Of a stretch of DNA of 64,000 nucleotides, positions 19,543 through 28,518 are shown one piece after another. The position numbers and the translations under genes are program-made. Position 1 is the stretch's first letter; each line of letters opens with the position of its first letter. The notes under the pieces were generated by a model. The model did no database searches. It was given only the letters and a program-made list of their open reading frames with translations, and was not told the origin of the DNA. This DNA comes from Marinobacter goseongensis (GTDB taxonomy: Bacteria > Pseudomonadota > Gammaproteobacteria > Pseudomonadales > Oleiphilaceae), in the NCBI RefSeq assembly GCF_023156235.1, contig NZ_JAKZAI010000006.1:62001-126000 (forward strand). The letters are read 5' to 3'.

Positions 19543-20208
19543 ATGGCACAAACAATTATCGTCGCTGATGATCACCCGCTGTTTCGTGCAGCTCTGAAGC
19601 AGGCGGTCAATCAGGCGGTTCCTGATGCGCAAACGGTTGAGGTTGACAGCATCAAGGCGCTGCAGGCGGCGGTGGAGTCACACCCGGATGCGGATCTGGT
19701 GTTGCTGGATCTGAATATGCCGGGTGCCCACGGCTTCTCGGGGCTCGTGTTCATGCGCGGGCAGTACCCGGGGTTGCCGGTGGTGATTGTGTCAGGCTCG
19801 GAGGAGATGCAGGTGATGCGCCGTTCGATCGATTACGGGGCGTCGGGTTTCATTCCTAAGTCGGCGCCGCTGCCGACCATCACCGAGGCGATTCAGGCGG
19901 TCCTGGAGGGGGATGTCTGGTTGCCAGCAGGGGTGGCGGACAAGATCGAGCGGATGCATTCGGACATGACGGATTTCTCCGAGAAGCTGGCCTCGCTGAC
20001 GCCGCAGCAGTTCCGGGTGCTGGGTATGCTCGCTGAGGGGCTTCTGAACAAGCAGATTGCGTATGATCTGGATGTGTCGGAGGCGACCATTAAGGCGCAC
20101 ATTACGGCGGTGTTCCGGAAGCTCGGGGTGCGGAACCGGACCCAGGCGGTGATCGCGATTCAGCAGATGGAGATCGATCCATCGGATCAGTCGTTGTCTG
20201 GCAGTTGA
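19543..20208 (+). CDS. NarL/LuxR-family response regulator, CrbR/ErdR-like
   Basis: A 221-residue two-component regulator. The receiver domain (1-120) has the acidic pair in VADDHPLFRAAL, the phospho-acceptor Asp in LVLLDLNMPG, and the Lys in FIPKSAPL. The C-terminal helix-turn-helix reads LTPQQFRVLGMLAEGLLNKQ followed by YDLDVSEATIKAHI, typical of the family. It resembles CrbR of Vibrio and ErdR of Pseudomonas, which work with a transporter-type sensor kinase to induce acs. Here it lies directly downstream of acs (40 bases) and ends in a strong terminator. The cognate kinase is not in the window. Confidence 0.88.
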   Translation: MAQTIIVADDHPLFRAALKQAVNQAVPDAQTVEVDSIKALQAAVESHPDADLVLLDLNMPGAHGFSGLVFMRGQYPGLPVVIVSGSEEMQVMRRSIDYGASGFIPKSAPLPTITEAIQAVLEGDVWLPAGVADKIERMHSDMTDFSEKLASLTPQQFRVLGMLAEGLLNKQIAYDLDVSEATIKAHITAVFRKLGVRNRTQAVIAIQQMEIDPSDQSLSGS

Positions 20209-20235
20209 GCTGACCTGGTTTGGGATTATGAAACG

Positions 20236-20260
20236 GGGAGCCTTCGGGCTCCCTTTTTTT
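20236..20260 (+). terminator. Rho-independent terminator after acs-regulator pair
   Basis: GGGAGCC, loop TTCG, GGCTCCC (20236-20253) followed by seven T. A textbook stem with a stable UUCG loop. Confidence 0.93.
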
Positions 20261-20409
20261 ATGCCCTTGAATAGCGCTCGTGCGCTGGAGTCAGCGCCGG
20301 TCGGGCCAGACCCGCCCGACGCCTTGAACTTCTGCGAAGGTTTTTCATTTATTTCGGTACATCTGTACGCGTATTTTTCAGAAGTCATTAAAAATTAATC
20401 TATCTGCCA

Positions 20410-20438
20410 TTGTTATTGGCTCTTTCATTCTGTAAATT
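20410..20438 (+). promoter_or_regulatory. Candidate sigma70 promoter of the desaturase
   Basis: TTGTTA (20410-20415) and TAAATT (20433-20438) are 17 bases apart, each matching 4 of 6 consensus positions, about 70 bases before the ATG. A 12-bp palindrome GTACATCTGTAC (20357-20368) lies 40 bases further upstream and could be an operator. The rest of the gap from 20261 to 20510 shows nothing else. Confidence 0.45.
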
Positions 20439-20510
20439 CGGCTCACACATGTACGCTCAAATTAATAACGGCGTAACGGACAATTTTATTTTCAGAATGA
20501 AAGGTGACGA

Positions 20511-21599
20511 ATGAACGCTGCTGTGAAACCCGAATCGATGGGTAATGCCGTGTTTGGACAACCCGATGAGCGTGAGCTGCGGGACAGAATGAAAAAGGAG
20601 CTGCCGGCGGATACTTTCCAGGCGCAGACCTGGCGGGTGATCTGGTTTCTCCCGTTGCAGTTGATTATCTGGGGAGGCATCGCGGCGATTCTGCTGGCGG
20701 GCTTGCCGTGGTATGCCAATCTGGGGCTGGGTTTGTTGGTGGGGCACACCATCGGTGCTCAGGCATTGCTGGCGCACGAGGTACTGCACGGTGCCCTGGG
20801 CATGAGCAAACGTTGGCAGAATGTCTTCGGCTGGCTGGGTTTCGGCCCGATGATTGTGCCCCCGGAGTTCTGGCGCAAGTGGCACAACGTGGTGCATCAC
20901 GGTAACACCAACACCGGTGACTCCGATCCTGACAGCTTTGGTACGCTGCGCCGTTACAAGACCGATCCCAAACAGAAGAAGTTCACCAAACTGGCGCCAG
21001 GGTCAGGCACCTGGTACAGCTATCTGTTCCTGACTTACTCGTTCACGTTCCACGCGCAACTGGTGCTGTGGTTCCAGGCCAAGCGGCGTAAGCAGTTTCA
21101 GGGGCTGGACCGCGGCAAAGCGATTCGCCAGACGTTCTACTGTATGGCCGCGTGGGCGGTACTGGCGGTGATCTCGGGGCCGTTGGCGTTGTTTACCGTG
21201 TTGATTCCGTTCATGGTCGCCAATGCGCTGGGGCAGGGGTACATCCTCACCAACCATTTCCTGCGTCCGCAGACCGCAACCAATAACCCGCTGGACAACT
21301 CCATGAGCCTGCGCAGTAATGCGCTTCTGGATCGCCTGCATTTTCGCTTCAGCCACCATGTGGAGCACCATTTCTTCCCGAAGATGGGGCATAACATGGC
21401 ACCCAGGGTGCGTAAGTGGCTCGAGGACAATCATGGCGAACGTTACATGGCCATGCCCCATGGCACGGCGCTGAAGCTGCTGCATACGACGCCACGGGTT
21501 TACAAGTCGTCCACCGAGTTGGTGGATCCGAATCATCCGGAGCGGGTATTTGATTTGTTGCCGTTGCAGCGAGAGTTTGCGGCGAGTAATCGTCGTTAA
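20511..21599 (+). CDS. Membrane fatty acid desaturase
   Basis: An integral-membrane di-iron desaturase that introduces a double bond into acyl chains of lipids or acyl-CoA. The three histidine boxes are HEVLHG (about residue 88), HNVVHH (about 125) and HHVEHH (about 282), and two hydrophobic pairs of membrane segments lie around residues 45-85 and 200-240. Length of 362 residues fits. The N-terminal 40 residues are hydrophilic and variable. It sits alone between a terminator and a convergent dehydrogenase gene. Position of desaturation and the electron donor cannot be told from the sequence. Confidence 0.9.
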   Translation: MNAAVKPESMGNAVFGQPDERELRDRMKKELPADTFQAQTWRVIWFLPLQLIIWGGIAAILLAGLPWYANLGLGLLVGHTIGAQALLAHEVLHGALGMSKRWQNVFGWLGFGPMIVPPEFWRKWHNVVHHGNTNTGDSDPDSFGTLRRYKTDPKQKKFTKLAPGSGTWYSYLFLTYSFTFHAQLVLWFQAKRRKQFQGLDRGKAIRQTFYCMAAWAVLAVISGPLALFTVLIPFMVANALGQGYILTNHFLRPQTATNNPLDNSMSLRSNALLDRLHFRFSHHVEHHFFPKMGHNMAPRVRKWLEDNHGERYMAMPHGTALKLLHTTPRVYKSSTELVDPNHPERVFDLLPLQREFAASNRR

Positions 21600-21626
21600 T
21601 CAGGGGGTGTCGGATTACGCCGGAGG

Positions 21627-22616
21627 CTAATCCGGCTTGCTCCCGGCATACCCCAGTTCCTTGTCCACCAGATTGAACAGCTCCTCGCCACCATGCCAGC
21701 GGTCAAAGTTCTCCAGGAACTGGTCGGTGAGGGCACGTTTCCAGCCGATGAAATCGCCGGCCATATGGGCGGTCATGATGACATTGTCCATGTCCCACAA
21801 TGGGTGATCTTCGGCCAGGGGTTCTTCCTCGAACACATCGAGGCCAGCACCGGCGATCTCGCCACTGCGCAATGCTTCAATCAGATCATCGGTTTTGACG
21901 ATGGGGCCGCGGCCAATGTTGATGAGACGGGCGTGGGGGCGCATGGCCTTGAAGGCCTTGCGGTCAAACAGCCCTTCGGTCTGGGGCGTTAACGGCGCGG
22001 CGATGACCACGTAGTCAGCCAGCGCCAGCTGCTCGAACAACTCCTCGTTGCTGTGTACGGCAATAAAGTCCGGGTCGTCACGGCGGGTCTTGCGGGCAAT
22101 GCCGTGGGGTTTCATGCCGATGGCGCTGACCAGGCGGCCGATCTGGCGGCCGATGGAGCCGGCGCCTACCACCAGCACCTGATTGCCCTGCGCCCGTTCG
22201 GTGTCCCGGTGCTGCCATTTGTGGTCCAGCTGCAGGCGGATTGAGCGGGGGAAGTCCTTGGCGAACATCAGAATGGTGCAGAGCACGTACTCGGCAATGG
22301 TGCGGTCGAAAATGCCGCGAGCATTGGTCACCGTTACCTGGCCTTTGGTCAAGGCCGGGAACATCAGCGCGTCTACCCCGGCACTGGTGGCGTGAATCCA
22401 TTGCAGCTTGTCGGCGGCGGGCCAGGCCGCTTCCAGGGCTTCGGTGCGGAAGTCGGTCACCATCATCACATCGGTGCCGGGCAGGGTGTCTTTCAGAGTC
22501 GGTTCGTCATAGGCAAACCGTACCGTGGCCCTTGCCCGCAGTGCGTCCATGCCCGGGGGTTCCTGTTCCCCCGGTGCTGTCAGAACGGTTACGACCGGTT
22601 TGCTGTGTTGAGTCAT
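21627..22616 (-). CDS. D-2-hydroxyacid dehydrogenase family protein
   Basis: An NAD(P)-dependent dehydrogenase that interconverts 2-oxoacids and D-2-hydroxyacids. The 329-residue protein has the Rossmann motif VGAGSIGRQIG near residue 150, the INIGRGPIVKTDDL segment with the substrate-binding Arg nearby, LDVFEEEPL with the catalytic-dyad Glu, and TAHMAGD with the catalytic His. GGAGG lies about 4 bases before the ATG. Specific substrate (glyoxylate, hydroxypyruvate or another) is not clear. It is divergent from the aminotransferase gene with a 258-base gap. Confidence 0.88.
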   Translation of the reverse strand: MTQHSKPVVTVLTAPGEQEPPGMDALRARATVRFAYDEPTLKDTLPGTDVMMVTDFRTEALEAAWPAADKLQWIHATSAGVDALMFPALTKGQVTVTNARGIFDRTIAEYVLCTILMFAKDFPRSIRLQLDHKWQHRDTERAQGNQVLVVGAGSIGRQIGRLVSAIGMKPHGIARKTRRDDPDFIAVHSNEELFEQLALADYVVIAAPLTPQTEGLFDRKAFKAMRPHARLINIGRGPIVKTDDLIEALRSGEIAGAGLDVFEEEPLAEDHPLWDMDNVIMTAHMAGDFIGWKRALTDQFLENFDRWHGGEELFNLVDKELGYAGSKPD

Positions 22617-22874
22617 CTTTCCTCCGCGGACCTGTTACCTGGAATCGGGGTGCCGGTGGCTGGTTGCCTGGCGGTGTAACCCTGTCTGTCACAGTCTGGT
22701 TTGCGGGGCGCGGGCGGTCAACCTGAGTTCGTCAGACAAAGGGATATGAGCGCTGCAAACAGGCAATGTCAGGCGGCGTGGAATCTTTCTGAGGTTATGT
22801 CTTGTACGCCCCCTCCATACTGGCTAACCTGCAGGAGTAGCTTCTTTTTTGCGCTGTTCGCAGGAGGTAGATTT

Positions 22875-24101
22875 ATGGCAGAAGCCGCCAACAACGACAC
22901 TGGCCAGTCCAAGCCGAGAAAGGTGAAATACCGTAACTCCAAGGCCAGTTGGAACCCTGCCATGCAAGCCGTGCCGGTGCCCGGCATTCGTCGCATGGTG
23001 AATATGGCGGCGACCATGAAGGATGTGATTCATCTTTCCATCGGTCAGCCAGACCTGCCGACACCCAAGCATGTCATAGATGCCTATGTTGATGCCCTGC
23101 ATGCCGGGCAGACAGGCTACACCATGGACGCCGGGCTGCCGGAGCTGCTGGTGGCGCTGCGGGATTACTACGGCAAGCGCTATAACCGCAAGCTGACCCG
23201 CGACAATATTCTGATCACCAGCGGTGCGACCGAGGCCATGTATCTGGCGATCTCCGCCACGTCGGCGCCGGGCCGTCAGTTTATCGTGACCGATCCTTCT
23301 TTCCTGCTTTACGCACCGCTGATCCGGATGAACGGTGGCGAGGTCAAGTTCGTGCCCACCCACGCCGAGAATAACCATCAGCTCGATCCGGACGAAGTGA
23401 TCCGGGCCATGGGCCCGCGCACCTTCGCGCTGATTCTGAACAACCCCAACAATCCGACCGGTGCGGTTTACCCCCGCAGCACGGTGGAGACCATTCTCGA
23501 AGAATGTGCGTACCGTGGCATCCAGGTGTATGCGGACGAAGTCTACGACCACCTGATTTTTGATGACGAGGACTTTGCCAGTGTCCTCAACTGCTCGATG
23601 GACCTGGATAACATCATGTGCATCAGCAGTTTTTCAAAAACCTACAGCATGGCCGGACTAAGAGTCGGCTGGGTGATCGCCAGTCAGGCCGCCATCAAGT
23701 CCTTGCGGCGCTTTCACATGTTCACTACCTCGGTGGCCAATACGCCCTCGCAGTTTGCCGGCGTGGCAGCACTGACCGGTGATCAGCAATGCGTCAAAGA
23801 TATGGTCGACATCTACCGGGAACGTCGCGACAAGGTGGTTGAACTGATCGAACAGACACCGCACCTGACCGGATATAAGCCTGGCGGTGCCTTTTTTGCG
23901 TTCCCGGATCTGCCGCGCCATGTCGACGGTTCCGATCTGGCATTGCGCATGCTCAAGGAAACCGGGGTGTGCATGGTGCCGGGCGATGCCTTCGGTGAAC
24001 ACTGCACCAACGCCGTGCGCATCAGTTTTTCCACCACCTGTGAGAAGCTTGAAGCAGCGTTTGACCGGGTGATTCCATGGATGGCCAAACAACAGTTCTG
24101 A
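22875..24101 (+). CDS. Pyridoxal phosphate-dependent aminotransferase (class I/II)
   Basis: A 408-residue fold-type I aminotransferase, probably of the aspartate/alanine type. The start ATG at 22875 is chosen because AGGAGGT lies 6 bases upstream; an open frame extends 174 bases further back but has no start signal and an unlikely sequence. PLP-site features are present: LNNPNNPTGAVYP near residue 193, VYADEVYDHLIFDDE with the PLP-pyridine Asp, and the Schiff-base lysine in SSFSKTYSMAGLRVGW near residue 257. It is followed after 7 bases by a small zinc-binding-type gene, likely co-transcribed. Confidence 0.9.
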   Translation: MAEAANNDTGQSKPRKVKYRNSKASWNPAMQAVPVPGIRRMVNMAATMKDVIHLSIGQPDLPTPKHVIDAYVDALHAGQTGYTMDAGLPELLVALRDYYGKRYNRKLTRDNILITSGATEAMYLAISATSAPGRQFIVTDPSFLLYAPLIRMNGGEVKFVPTHAENNHQLDPDEVIRAMGPRTFALILNNPNNPTGAVYPRSTVETILEECAYRGIQVYADEVYDHLIFDDEDFASVLNCSMDLDNIMCISSFSKTYSMAGLRVGWVIASQAAIKSLRRFHMFTTSVANTPSQFAGVAALTGDQQCVKDMVDIYRERRDKVVELIEQTPHLTGYKPGGAFFAFPDLPRHVDGSDLALRMLKETGVCMVPGDAFGEHCTNAVRISFSTTCEKLEAAFDRVIPWMAKQQF

Positions 24102-24108
24102 GGTAGAC

Positions 24109-24303
24109 ATGTCAGCCCTGGACTCGGTTCTGATTCAATGCCCGTACTGCTGGGAGATGCTGGATATCAGCGTCGATCCCTCAGTACAGGCGGAACAGGA
24201 ATACGTGGAAGATTGCCAGGTCTGCTGTCAGCCTATTTTGTTGAAGGTGTGGATGGACGATGACCTGACACCTCACGTGGAAGCCTGTGCGGAAAACAGT
24301 TAG
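24109..24303 (+). CDS. CPXCG-motif small cysteine-rich protein
   Basis: A 64-residue protein with two cysteine pairs, CPYC near residue 11 and CQVCCQP near residue 36, forming a likely zinc ribbon of the CPXCG-type family (function unknown). The rest is acidic (VWMDDDLTPHVEACAENS). GAGGTAGAC precedes the ATG. It begins 7 bases after the aminotransferase stop and shares its transcript. Similar small proteins occur widely in gammaproteobacteria; no biochemical role is known to me. Confidence 0.85.
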   Translation: MSALDSVLIQCPYCWEMLDISVDPSVQAEQEYVEDCQVCCQPILLKVWMDDDLTPHVEACAENS

Positions 24304-24392
24304 GGGCTTCCTGACAAATCCTTAACCTTCCCGATCGTCGGGATGGCATAGTCTACCCCTCTTGAATTCGTGTTCACTCCGGAGAAATGTGC

Positions 24393-24962
24393 ATGTTCGC
24401 CAAGCGGTCCTCTGTTTTATCGGCCTTGATGATACTGGCCGTCACCCTGATCAGTGGCTGTGCCACATTGTCCCCGTATTCCATCTCGGAGGGTGAGCTG
24501 GAACGGCACCTTCAGGATGCTGTGGCTACCTTTGACCGGGATCAGTTGCAGAGCGGTTCACCTCTGAGCCTTAGTCTCAGTAATGCGGATATCACTCTCG
24601 GACCGGACGGTCGTGACGTTGCTGTGATCGACCTTGGCGGGCAGGTGGCACTCAATGCGCTGATGACCAGGCTCCCGGTCGATATTTCCCTGAAAGTCGA
24701 GGGTGCGCCGGTCTATGACGCCAAGGAAAAGGCCGTATACATTCGTCGCCTGCAGCTGCTGGATAGCAGCATCGACTCGCCGTTCTTCAAGGGTGATCTC
24801 AAGCCGGTCACCGACACGGTGATGCGGGCGGTGGCGCAAATGCTGGAGACCATGCCGGTGTACCGTCTCGACGAGACGGATTTCGCCCAGCGGATGTTCG
24901 GCATGGTACCGATGGATGTGCGGGTCGCCCCCGGGCGACTGGAATTTGTGATGTCTGAATAG
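24393..24962 (+). CDS. DUF1439 family lipoprotein
   Basis: A 189-residue outer-membrane-type lipoprotein. It has a lysine/arginine N-terminus, a hydrophobic stretch, and a lipobox LISGC, so the mature protein begins at Cys about 24. The rest matches the DUF1439 layout (YSISEGELERHLQ near the mature N-terminus, VYIRRLQLLDSSID near the middle), a family with a lipid-binding BPI/SMP-like look in some members. The second ATG (24393) was chosen because GGAG is 8 bases before it, against 2 for the first at 24387. It converges on the dehydrogenase gene downstream. Confidence 0.8.
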   Translation: MFAKRSSVLSALMILAVTLISGCATLSPYSISEGELERHLQDAVATFDRDQLQSGSPLSLSLSNADITLGPDGRDVAVIDLGGQVALNALMTRLPVDISLKVEGAPVYDAKEKAVYIRRLQLLDSSIDSPFFKGDLKPVTDTVMRAVAQMLETMPVYRLDETDFAQRMFGMVPMDVRVAPGRLEFVMSE

Positions 24963-24994
24963 TCCCCGTGCCACCTGGCCCGGGGGTATGTGGG

Positions 24995-26146
24995 TCAGGC
25001 CAGGCGACGGCAGATTGCGTCGCCGATCTCACGGGTTCCTCGCTGGGCGCCGGCATTCTCTGCCAGATCGGCGGCCACCGCTTCAAACAGTGCCTTGCCA
25101 GCGGCGTCCACGGCCGGGTCCCTGCGGCCCAGCCAGTCCAGCATACGGGCGGTGGTGAACAGCATGGCGGTGGGATCCGCCAGACCCTGGCCGGCAATAT
25201 CCGGCGCGCTGCCGTGGGTGGGCTCAAACATCGAGGGCATGTCCGGATCGGTCGGGTTCAGGTTGCATGAGGGTGCAACGCCCATCCCCCCGGACAGCAC
25301 TGCCGCCAGGTCGGTCAGGATGTCGCCCTGCAGGTTGCTGGCCACCACCACATCAAAAGCCCAGGGGCTTTGCACAAACTTCATGCAGGCCGCATCCACC
25401 AGTTCGTGGTGGGTGGCCACGTCCGGATATTCCCGACTGATCTGCTCAAACGCCTCGCTGTACATGTCCCCCCAGTAACGCAGCGCATTGCGCTTGGTGA
25501 CCAGGCACACCTGGCTGTTGCAGGTGCGGCCGTCGAGGGTCCGGAACTGGCGAGGGCGGTCCTGCTGTGAGCGCTCCCCGGCACGCTGGCGCGCCTGCTC
25601 GAAGCCGTAACGGATAATGCGGTCGGTGGCGCGGCGGGTAAACACCTCCATCTGCGTTGCGACTTCGTCCGGCGTGCCTTTGCGCAGGCGACCACCCTGG
25701 CTGACGTATTCGCCCTCACTGTTTTCGCGAATGACCAGCATGTCGATGTCTTTGGCACGCTCATCGGCGAGATACTGCCGTGCGCCAGGCAGCAAGCGCG
25801 CGGGTCGCTCGCAGACCCACTGATCAAAACCCTTGCGCATGTCCAGCAGCGGTGCAAGCGAGATGCTGTCCGGCAGCAGGTAGCGTTGCGGGTCATCCAG
25901 CGGCCCCGGATCGCCGAGGGCGCCGAGAAGGATGGCATCGAACGCCTTGAGCTGGTCCAGCGCATCTTCCGGCATGGACTCGCCATGTTCTTCATGCCAG
26001 GCGTGGGAGGGCCAGGGAAAGCGTGTCCACTCCAGGGCGAGGTTGTGCCTGGCCCGAAGGGTTTCCAGGCAGCGCACTGCCTCGGCGACCACTTCCGGGC
26101 CGATACCGTCCCCGGGGGTGACTGCGATTCGCGATTTCTGAGCCAT
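24995..26146 (-). CDS. Isocitrate/isopropylmalate-type dehydrogenase, tartrate/D-malate dehydrogenase-like
   Basis: A 383-residue NAD-dependent beta-decarboxylating dehydrogenase. Motifs in order: AVTPGDGIGPEVVAEAVRC, a VIRENSEGEY segment (the RENSEGEY form is typical of tartrate and D-malate dehydrogenases, not of LeuB), the metal-binding NLQGDILTDLAAVLSGGMG, and FEPTHGSAPDIAGQGLADP. An insertion of roughly 18 hydrophilic residues (GERSQQDRPRQFRTLDGR) precedes the CLVTKRNALRY segment and is unusual. AGGAG lies about 7 bases before the ATG. No partner gene for tartrate uptake is nearby, so the substrate is uncertain. Confidence 0.87.
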   Translation of the reverse strand: MAQKSRIAVTPGDGIGPEVVAEAVRCLETLRARHNLALEWTRFPWPSHAWHEEHGESMPEDALDQLKAFDAILLGALGDPGPLDDPQRYLLPDSISLAPLLDMRKGFDQWVCERPARLLPGARQYLADERAKDIDMLVIRENSEGEYVSQGGRLRKGTPDEVATQMEVFTRRATDRIIRYGFEQARQRAGERSQQDRPRQFRTLDGRTCNSQVCLVTKRNALRYWGDMYSEAFEQISREYPDVATHHELVDAACMKFVQSPWAFDVVVASNLQGDILTDLAAVLSGGMGVAPSCNLNPTDPDMPSMFEPTHGSAPDIAGQGLADPTAMLFTTARMLDWLGRRDPAVDAAGKALFEAVAADLAENAGAQRGTREIGDAICRRLA

Positions 26147-26329
26147 TCAAAAACTCCTGTTGGCGTGATCATCGTCGTGCACTGTATGTGTCAGTGTAGT
26201 CATGTGGGTTGCGGATGCCAGAGCTTTACGTCATCGATCTTTTACCGGGACGAGCTGCGCAGCGATAGTGAAAACGGGGTAGCGTTTCCAAATGCAGTTT
26301 GCCCGGCTATGGGTAATGAAGGAGTGTCA

Positions 26330-27094
26330 GTGAATCAGTCAGCCATCCTGTTTGATGAGTCCCATTGTGAGCAATGTGCGTACGGCGAAGGGTTGGACTT
26401 CTCCTTCTCGTTCGCCTTCCAGCCCATTGTGGATGTCACCACCAGAACGGTCTTTGCCTATGAGGCGCTGGTGCGCGGGCGCCAGGGCGAGGGAGCTCTG
26501 AGCGTACTGCAGCGGGTCAATGAGCAGAACCGCTATTCGTTTGATCAGATCTGCCGCGTCAAAGCGGTCAAGCTGGCGGCCAAGCTCGGCATGGAGCCGA
26601 AGCTCAGTATCAATTTCATGCCCAATGCGGTCTATCAGGCGGAGTATTGCATCAGGACCACGCTGGCTGCGGCAGAAACCTACAACTTCGACACCTCCAA
26701 GATCATATTTGAAGTGATCGAGGACGAGGAACTGGTCTCGGTCGAGCATCTCGCCTCCATCATCGCGGCGTACAAGAAGATGGGGTTCAGCACGGCCATT
26801 GACGACTTCGGTGCCGGCTACTCCCGATACAACATCATGATGGCCAGTCCCCCGGATCTGTTGAAACTGGATATGGCCCTGGTGCGTAACGTTGATCACG
26901 AACCGAATAAACAGGCTGTCGTGGCCGGCATCATCACCATGATGAGCATGCTCGGTGGTAGAATCATTGCGGAAGGTGTGGAAACCGAGAACGAATACGC
27001 CTGGCTGCGGTCTCAGGGTATTGCGCTGTTTCAGGGGTATCTGTTTGCCCGCCCGGCATTCGAGGCCCTTCCAGAACCTTATTTTCCGGATTGA
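26330..27094 (+). CDS. EAL-domain cyclic-di-GMP phosphodiesterase
   Basis: A 254-residue stand-alone EAL protein that would hydrolyse c-di-GMP. Active-site elements appear complete: YEALVRG (EAL Glu), INFMPN (Asn), IIFEVIEDE (Glu), IDDFGAGYSRYN (DDFG Asp pair and loop 6), LLKLDM (Lys), IIAEGVETENEY (Glu) and FQGYLFARP (Gln). No membrane segment or PAS/GGDEF domain is attached; the N-terminus has a small CEQC motif. GTG at 26330 is preferred because GGAG lies 5 bases before it; an ATG at 26309 is the alternative. It is followed after 19 bases by a small membrane protein gene. Confidence 0.88.
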   Translation: MNQSAILFDESHCEQCAYGEGLDFSFSFAFQPIVDVTTRTVFAYEALVRGRQGEGALSVLQRVNEQNRYSFDQICRVKAVKLAAKLGMEPKLSINFMPNAVYQAEYCIRTTLAAAETYNFDTSKIIFEVIEDEELVSVEHLASIIAAYKKMGFSTAIDDFGAGYSRYNIMMASPPDLLKLDMALVRNVDHEPNKQAVVAGIITMMSMLGGRIIAEGVETENEYAWLRSQGIALFQGYLFARPAFEALPEPYFPD

Positions 27095-27113
27095 CTGACA
27101 TCGAGGTCTCATC

Positions 27114-27470
27114 TTGCTCTATCGTGTAATCACCGTCGTTGGCGGACTTGTCTTTGTTATCGTCCTGTTTGGTCTGATCTGGTTTTTCTGTAAGCAGTTT
27201 CTGCTGCGTCAGGGCGTGAATGAGGGGACGTCTGACCGGGCCACCGTGCTGGCCACCTGGACATTCGCCGGTATCAGTGTCGGCATGATCTTCGCGGTGG
27301 TGGGGGCGTTCGTGCTTGGGCCATTTGCTTTCTACCGAACGCTTCAGGGGCAGGATGTTACGGTGTCCGGTGGCGCGGCTATCTGGTGGGGCTTTGGTAT
27401 TGTGGCCCTGTCCCTGGGCATCACCGCTGCCGGTTTCCTCGGGTTTCTGGCTCTGGTCGGCGCCTACTGA
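27114..27470 (+). CDS. Small membrane protein, three predicted helices
   Basis: A 118-residue hydrophobic protein that I do not recognise. Three membrane segments are visible, roughly residues 5-28, 48-72 and 85-115, separated by a short charged loop (LLRQGVNEGTSDR). No enzymatic motif is seen. The start is TTG, with GAGG 7 bases upstream; no other in-frame start is nearby. The gene follows the EAL gene by 19 bases and probably shares its transcript. It is convergent with the LysR gene, 8 bases apart. Confidence 0.6.
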   Translation: MLYRVITVVGGLVFVIVLFGLIWFFCKQFLLRQGVNEGTSDRATVLATWTFAGISVGMIFAVVGAFVLGPFAFYRTLQGQDVTVSGGAAIWWGFGIVALSLGITAAGFLGFLALVGAY

Positions 27471-27478
27471 GTCATCGC

Positions 27479-28372
27479 CTACGCGATCTGGCTCAGCTGC
27501 TCACGGAACCAGATCAGTGCAGGCTCCCGCTCGTAGGCCTTGTGCCAGTACAGATGCACGTCCAGATCCGGCAAGTCCGCCGGTGGAGTCAGAATGCGGA
27601 TGTTGGCCCGCTCCGCAATGATGCGCGCATAGGTCTCGGGCATGGTTAACAGCAGATCTGTGCTCTCGACTACGCGGCAGGCCGCGTAATAATGCTGGCA
27701 GCGCAGGCGTATGTGACGCTGAACACCCAGCCGGGACAGCTCAAAATCCTCGATGCCCGGCCCCTCCGCGCGTGACGATACCAGCACATGGCGGGCGGCA
27801 ATGTACCGCTCCATAGTCATCGCCTCCTCCGCCAACGGATGATCCTTTCGTGCCAGAACCACCAGCCGATCCTTGCGAAGGCGTTCGTGGGCGGTCTGGT
27901 TACTCACGGGTAACAGCACATCCACCGCAAAATCCAGTTTCCCTGCGGCCAGTTGGGTTTCCATATCCCGCCTCGGTATGCGCTGGCTGACAATTTCCAG
28001 TTCCGGATAGTCGGCCAGCCGCTGCATCAGTTGCGGCAGGAAGGTTGATTCCAGGATATCCCGTAGCGCGAGAGAGTACGTTTTGCGCTGGCTGGCAGGG
28101 TCGAAGGCGTGAAACTGATTAACCGCGCTCTGGATCTGCGTCAGGCCCGGGCGCATGGACTCCAGAAAGCGCCGCGCCAGGGGCGTGGGAATCATCTGGT
28201 TGCCCTGACGAGTGAACAGTGGGTCGTCAAAATGATCCCGCAAGCGTGACAGGGAGTGGCTGACGGCAGGCTGCGTCAGGTGCAATGCCCGCGCTGCCCG
28301 TGTCAGGCTGCCCTCCCGATAGATGGTGTCAAAAACGTTCAGGAGATTGAGGTCCAGCCGGTTCAGTGCCAT
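27479..28372 (-). CDS. LysR-family transcriptional regulator
   Basis: A 297-residue regulator. The N-terminal winged helix-turn-helix reads LDLNLLNVFDTIYREGSLTR followed by AARALHLTQPAVSHSLSRLR, the standard LysR signature. The remaining 200 residues form the ligand-binding domain. It is divergent from the acyl-CoA dehydrogenase operon, and the 146-base gap has LysR-type dyads, so it likely regulates that operon and itself. The inducer may be an acyl-CoA or hydroxy acid from the pathway, which is inference. GGAG precedes the ATG. Confidence 0.92.
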   Translation of the reverse strand: MALNRLDLNLLNVFDTIYREGSLTRAARALHLTQPAVSHSLSRLRDHFDDPLFTRQGNQMIPTPLARRFLESMRPGLTQIQSAVNQFHAFDPASQRKTYSLALRDILESTFLPQLMQRLADYPELEIVSQRIPRRDMETQLAAGKLDFAVDVLLPVSNQTAHERLRKDRLVVLARKDHPLAEEAMTMERYIAARHVLVSSRAEGPGIEDFELSRLGVQRHIRLRCQHYYAACRVVESTDLLLTMPETYARIIAERANIRILTPPADLPDLDVHLYWHKAYEREPALIWFREQLSQIA

Positions 28373-28393
28373 GCCGAAGGCTCCGCTGCTTGA

Positions 28394-28421
28394 ATAAGTA
28401 CTGCTTATGATAAACGATAAG
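28394..28421. promoter_or_regulatory. LysR-type operator dyads in the divergent promoter region
   Basis: ATAAGTACTGCTTAT (28394-28408) is a dyad of the T-N11-A form used by LysR proteins. Its right half CTTAT pairs again with ATAAG at 28417-28421, giving two overlapping half-site arrangements typical of recognition and activation sites. Confidence 0.6.
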
Positions 28422-28518
28422 AATAATTCAGTCGCGTAATAGTGATGTGGCCCCTAGACTGGGTCAATGGCAAATGACCGGTGACGCGCATCGGTGCAAA
28501 AACGACGAGGGCAGGGTT

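Noticed and set aside
20357-20368. Palindrome GTACATCTGTAC as a DesT or FabR operator
   Set aside because: It is short and does not match the known operator of either regulator; kept only as a note in the desaturase promoter entry.
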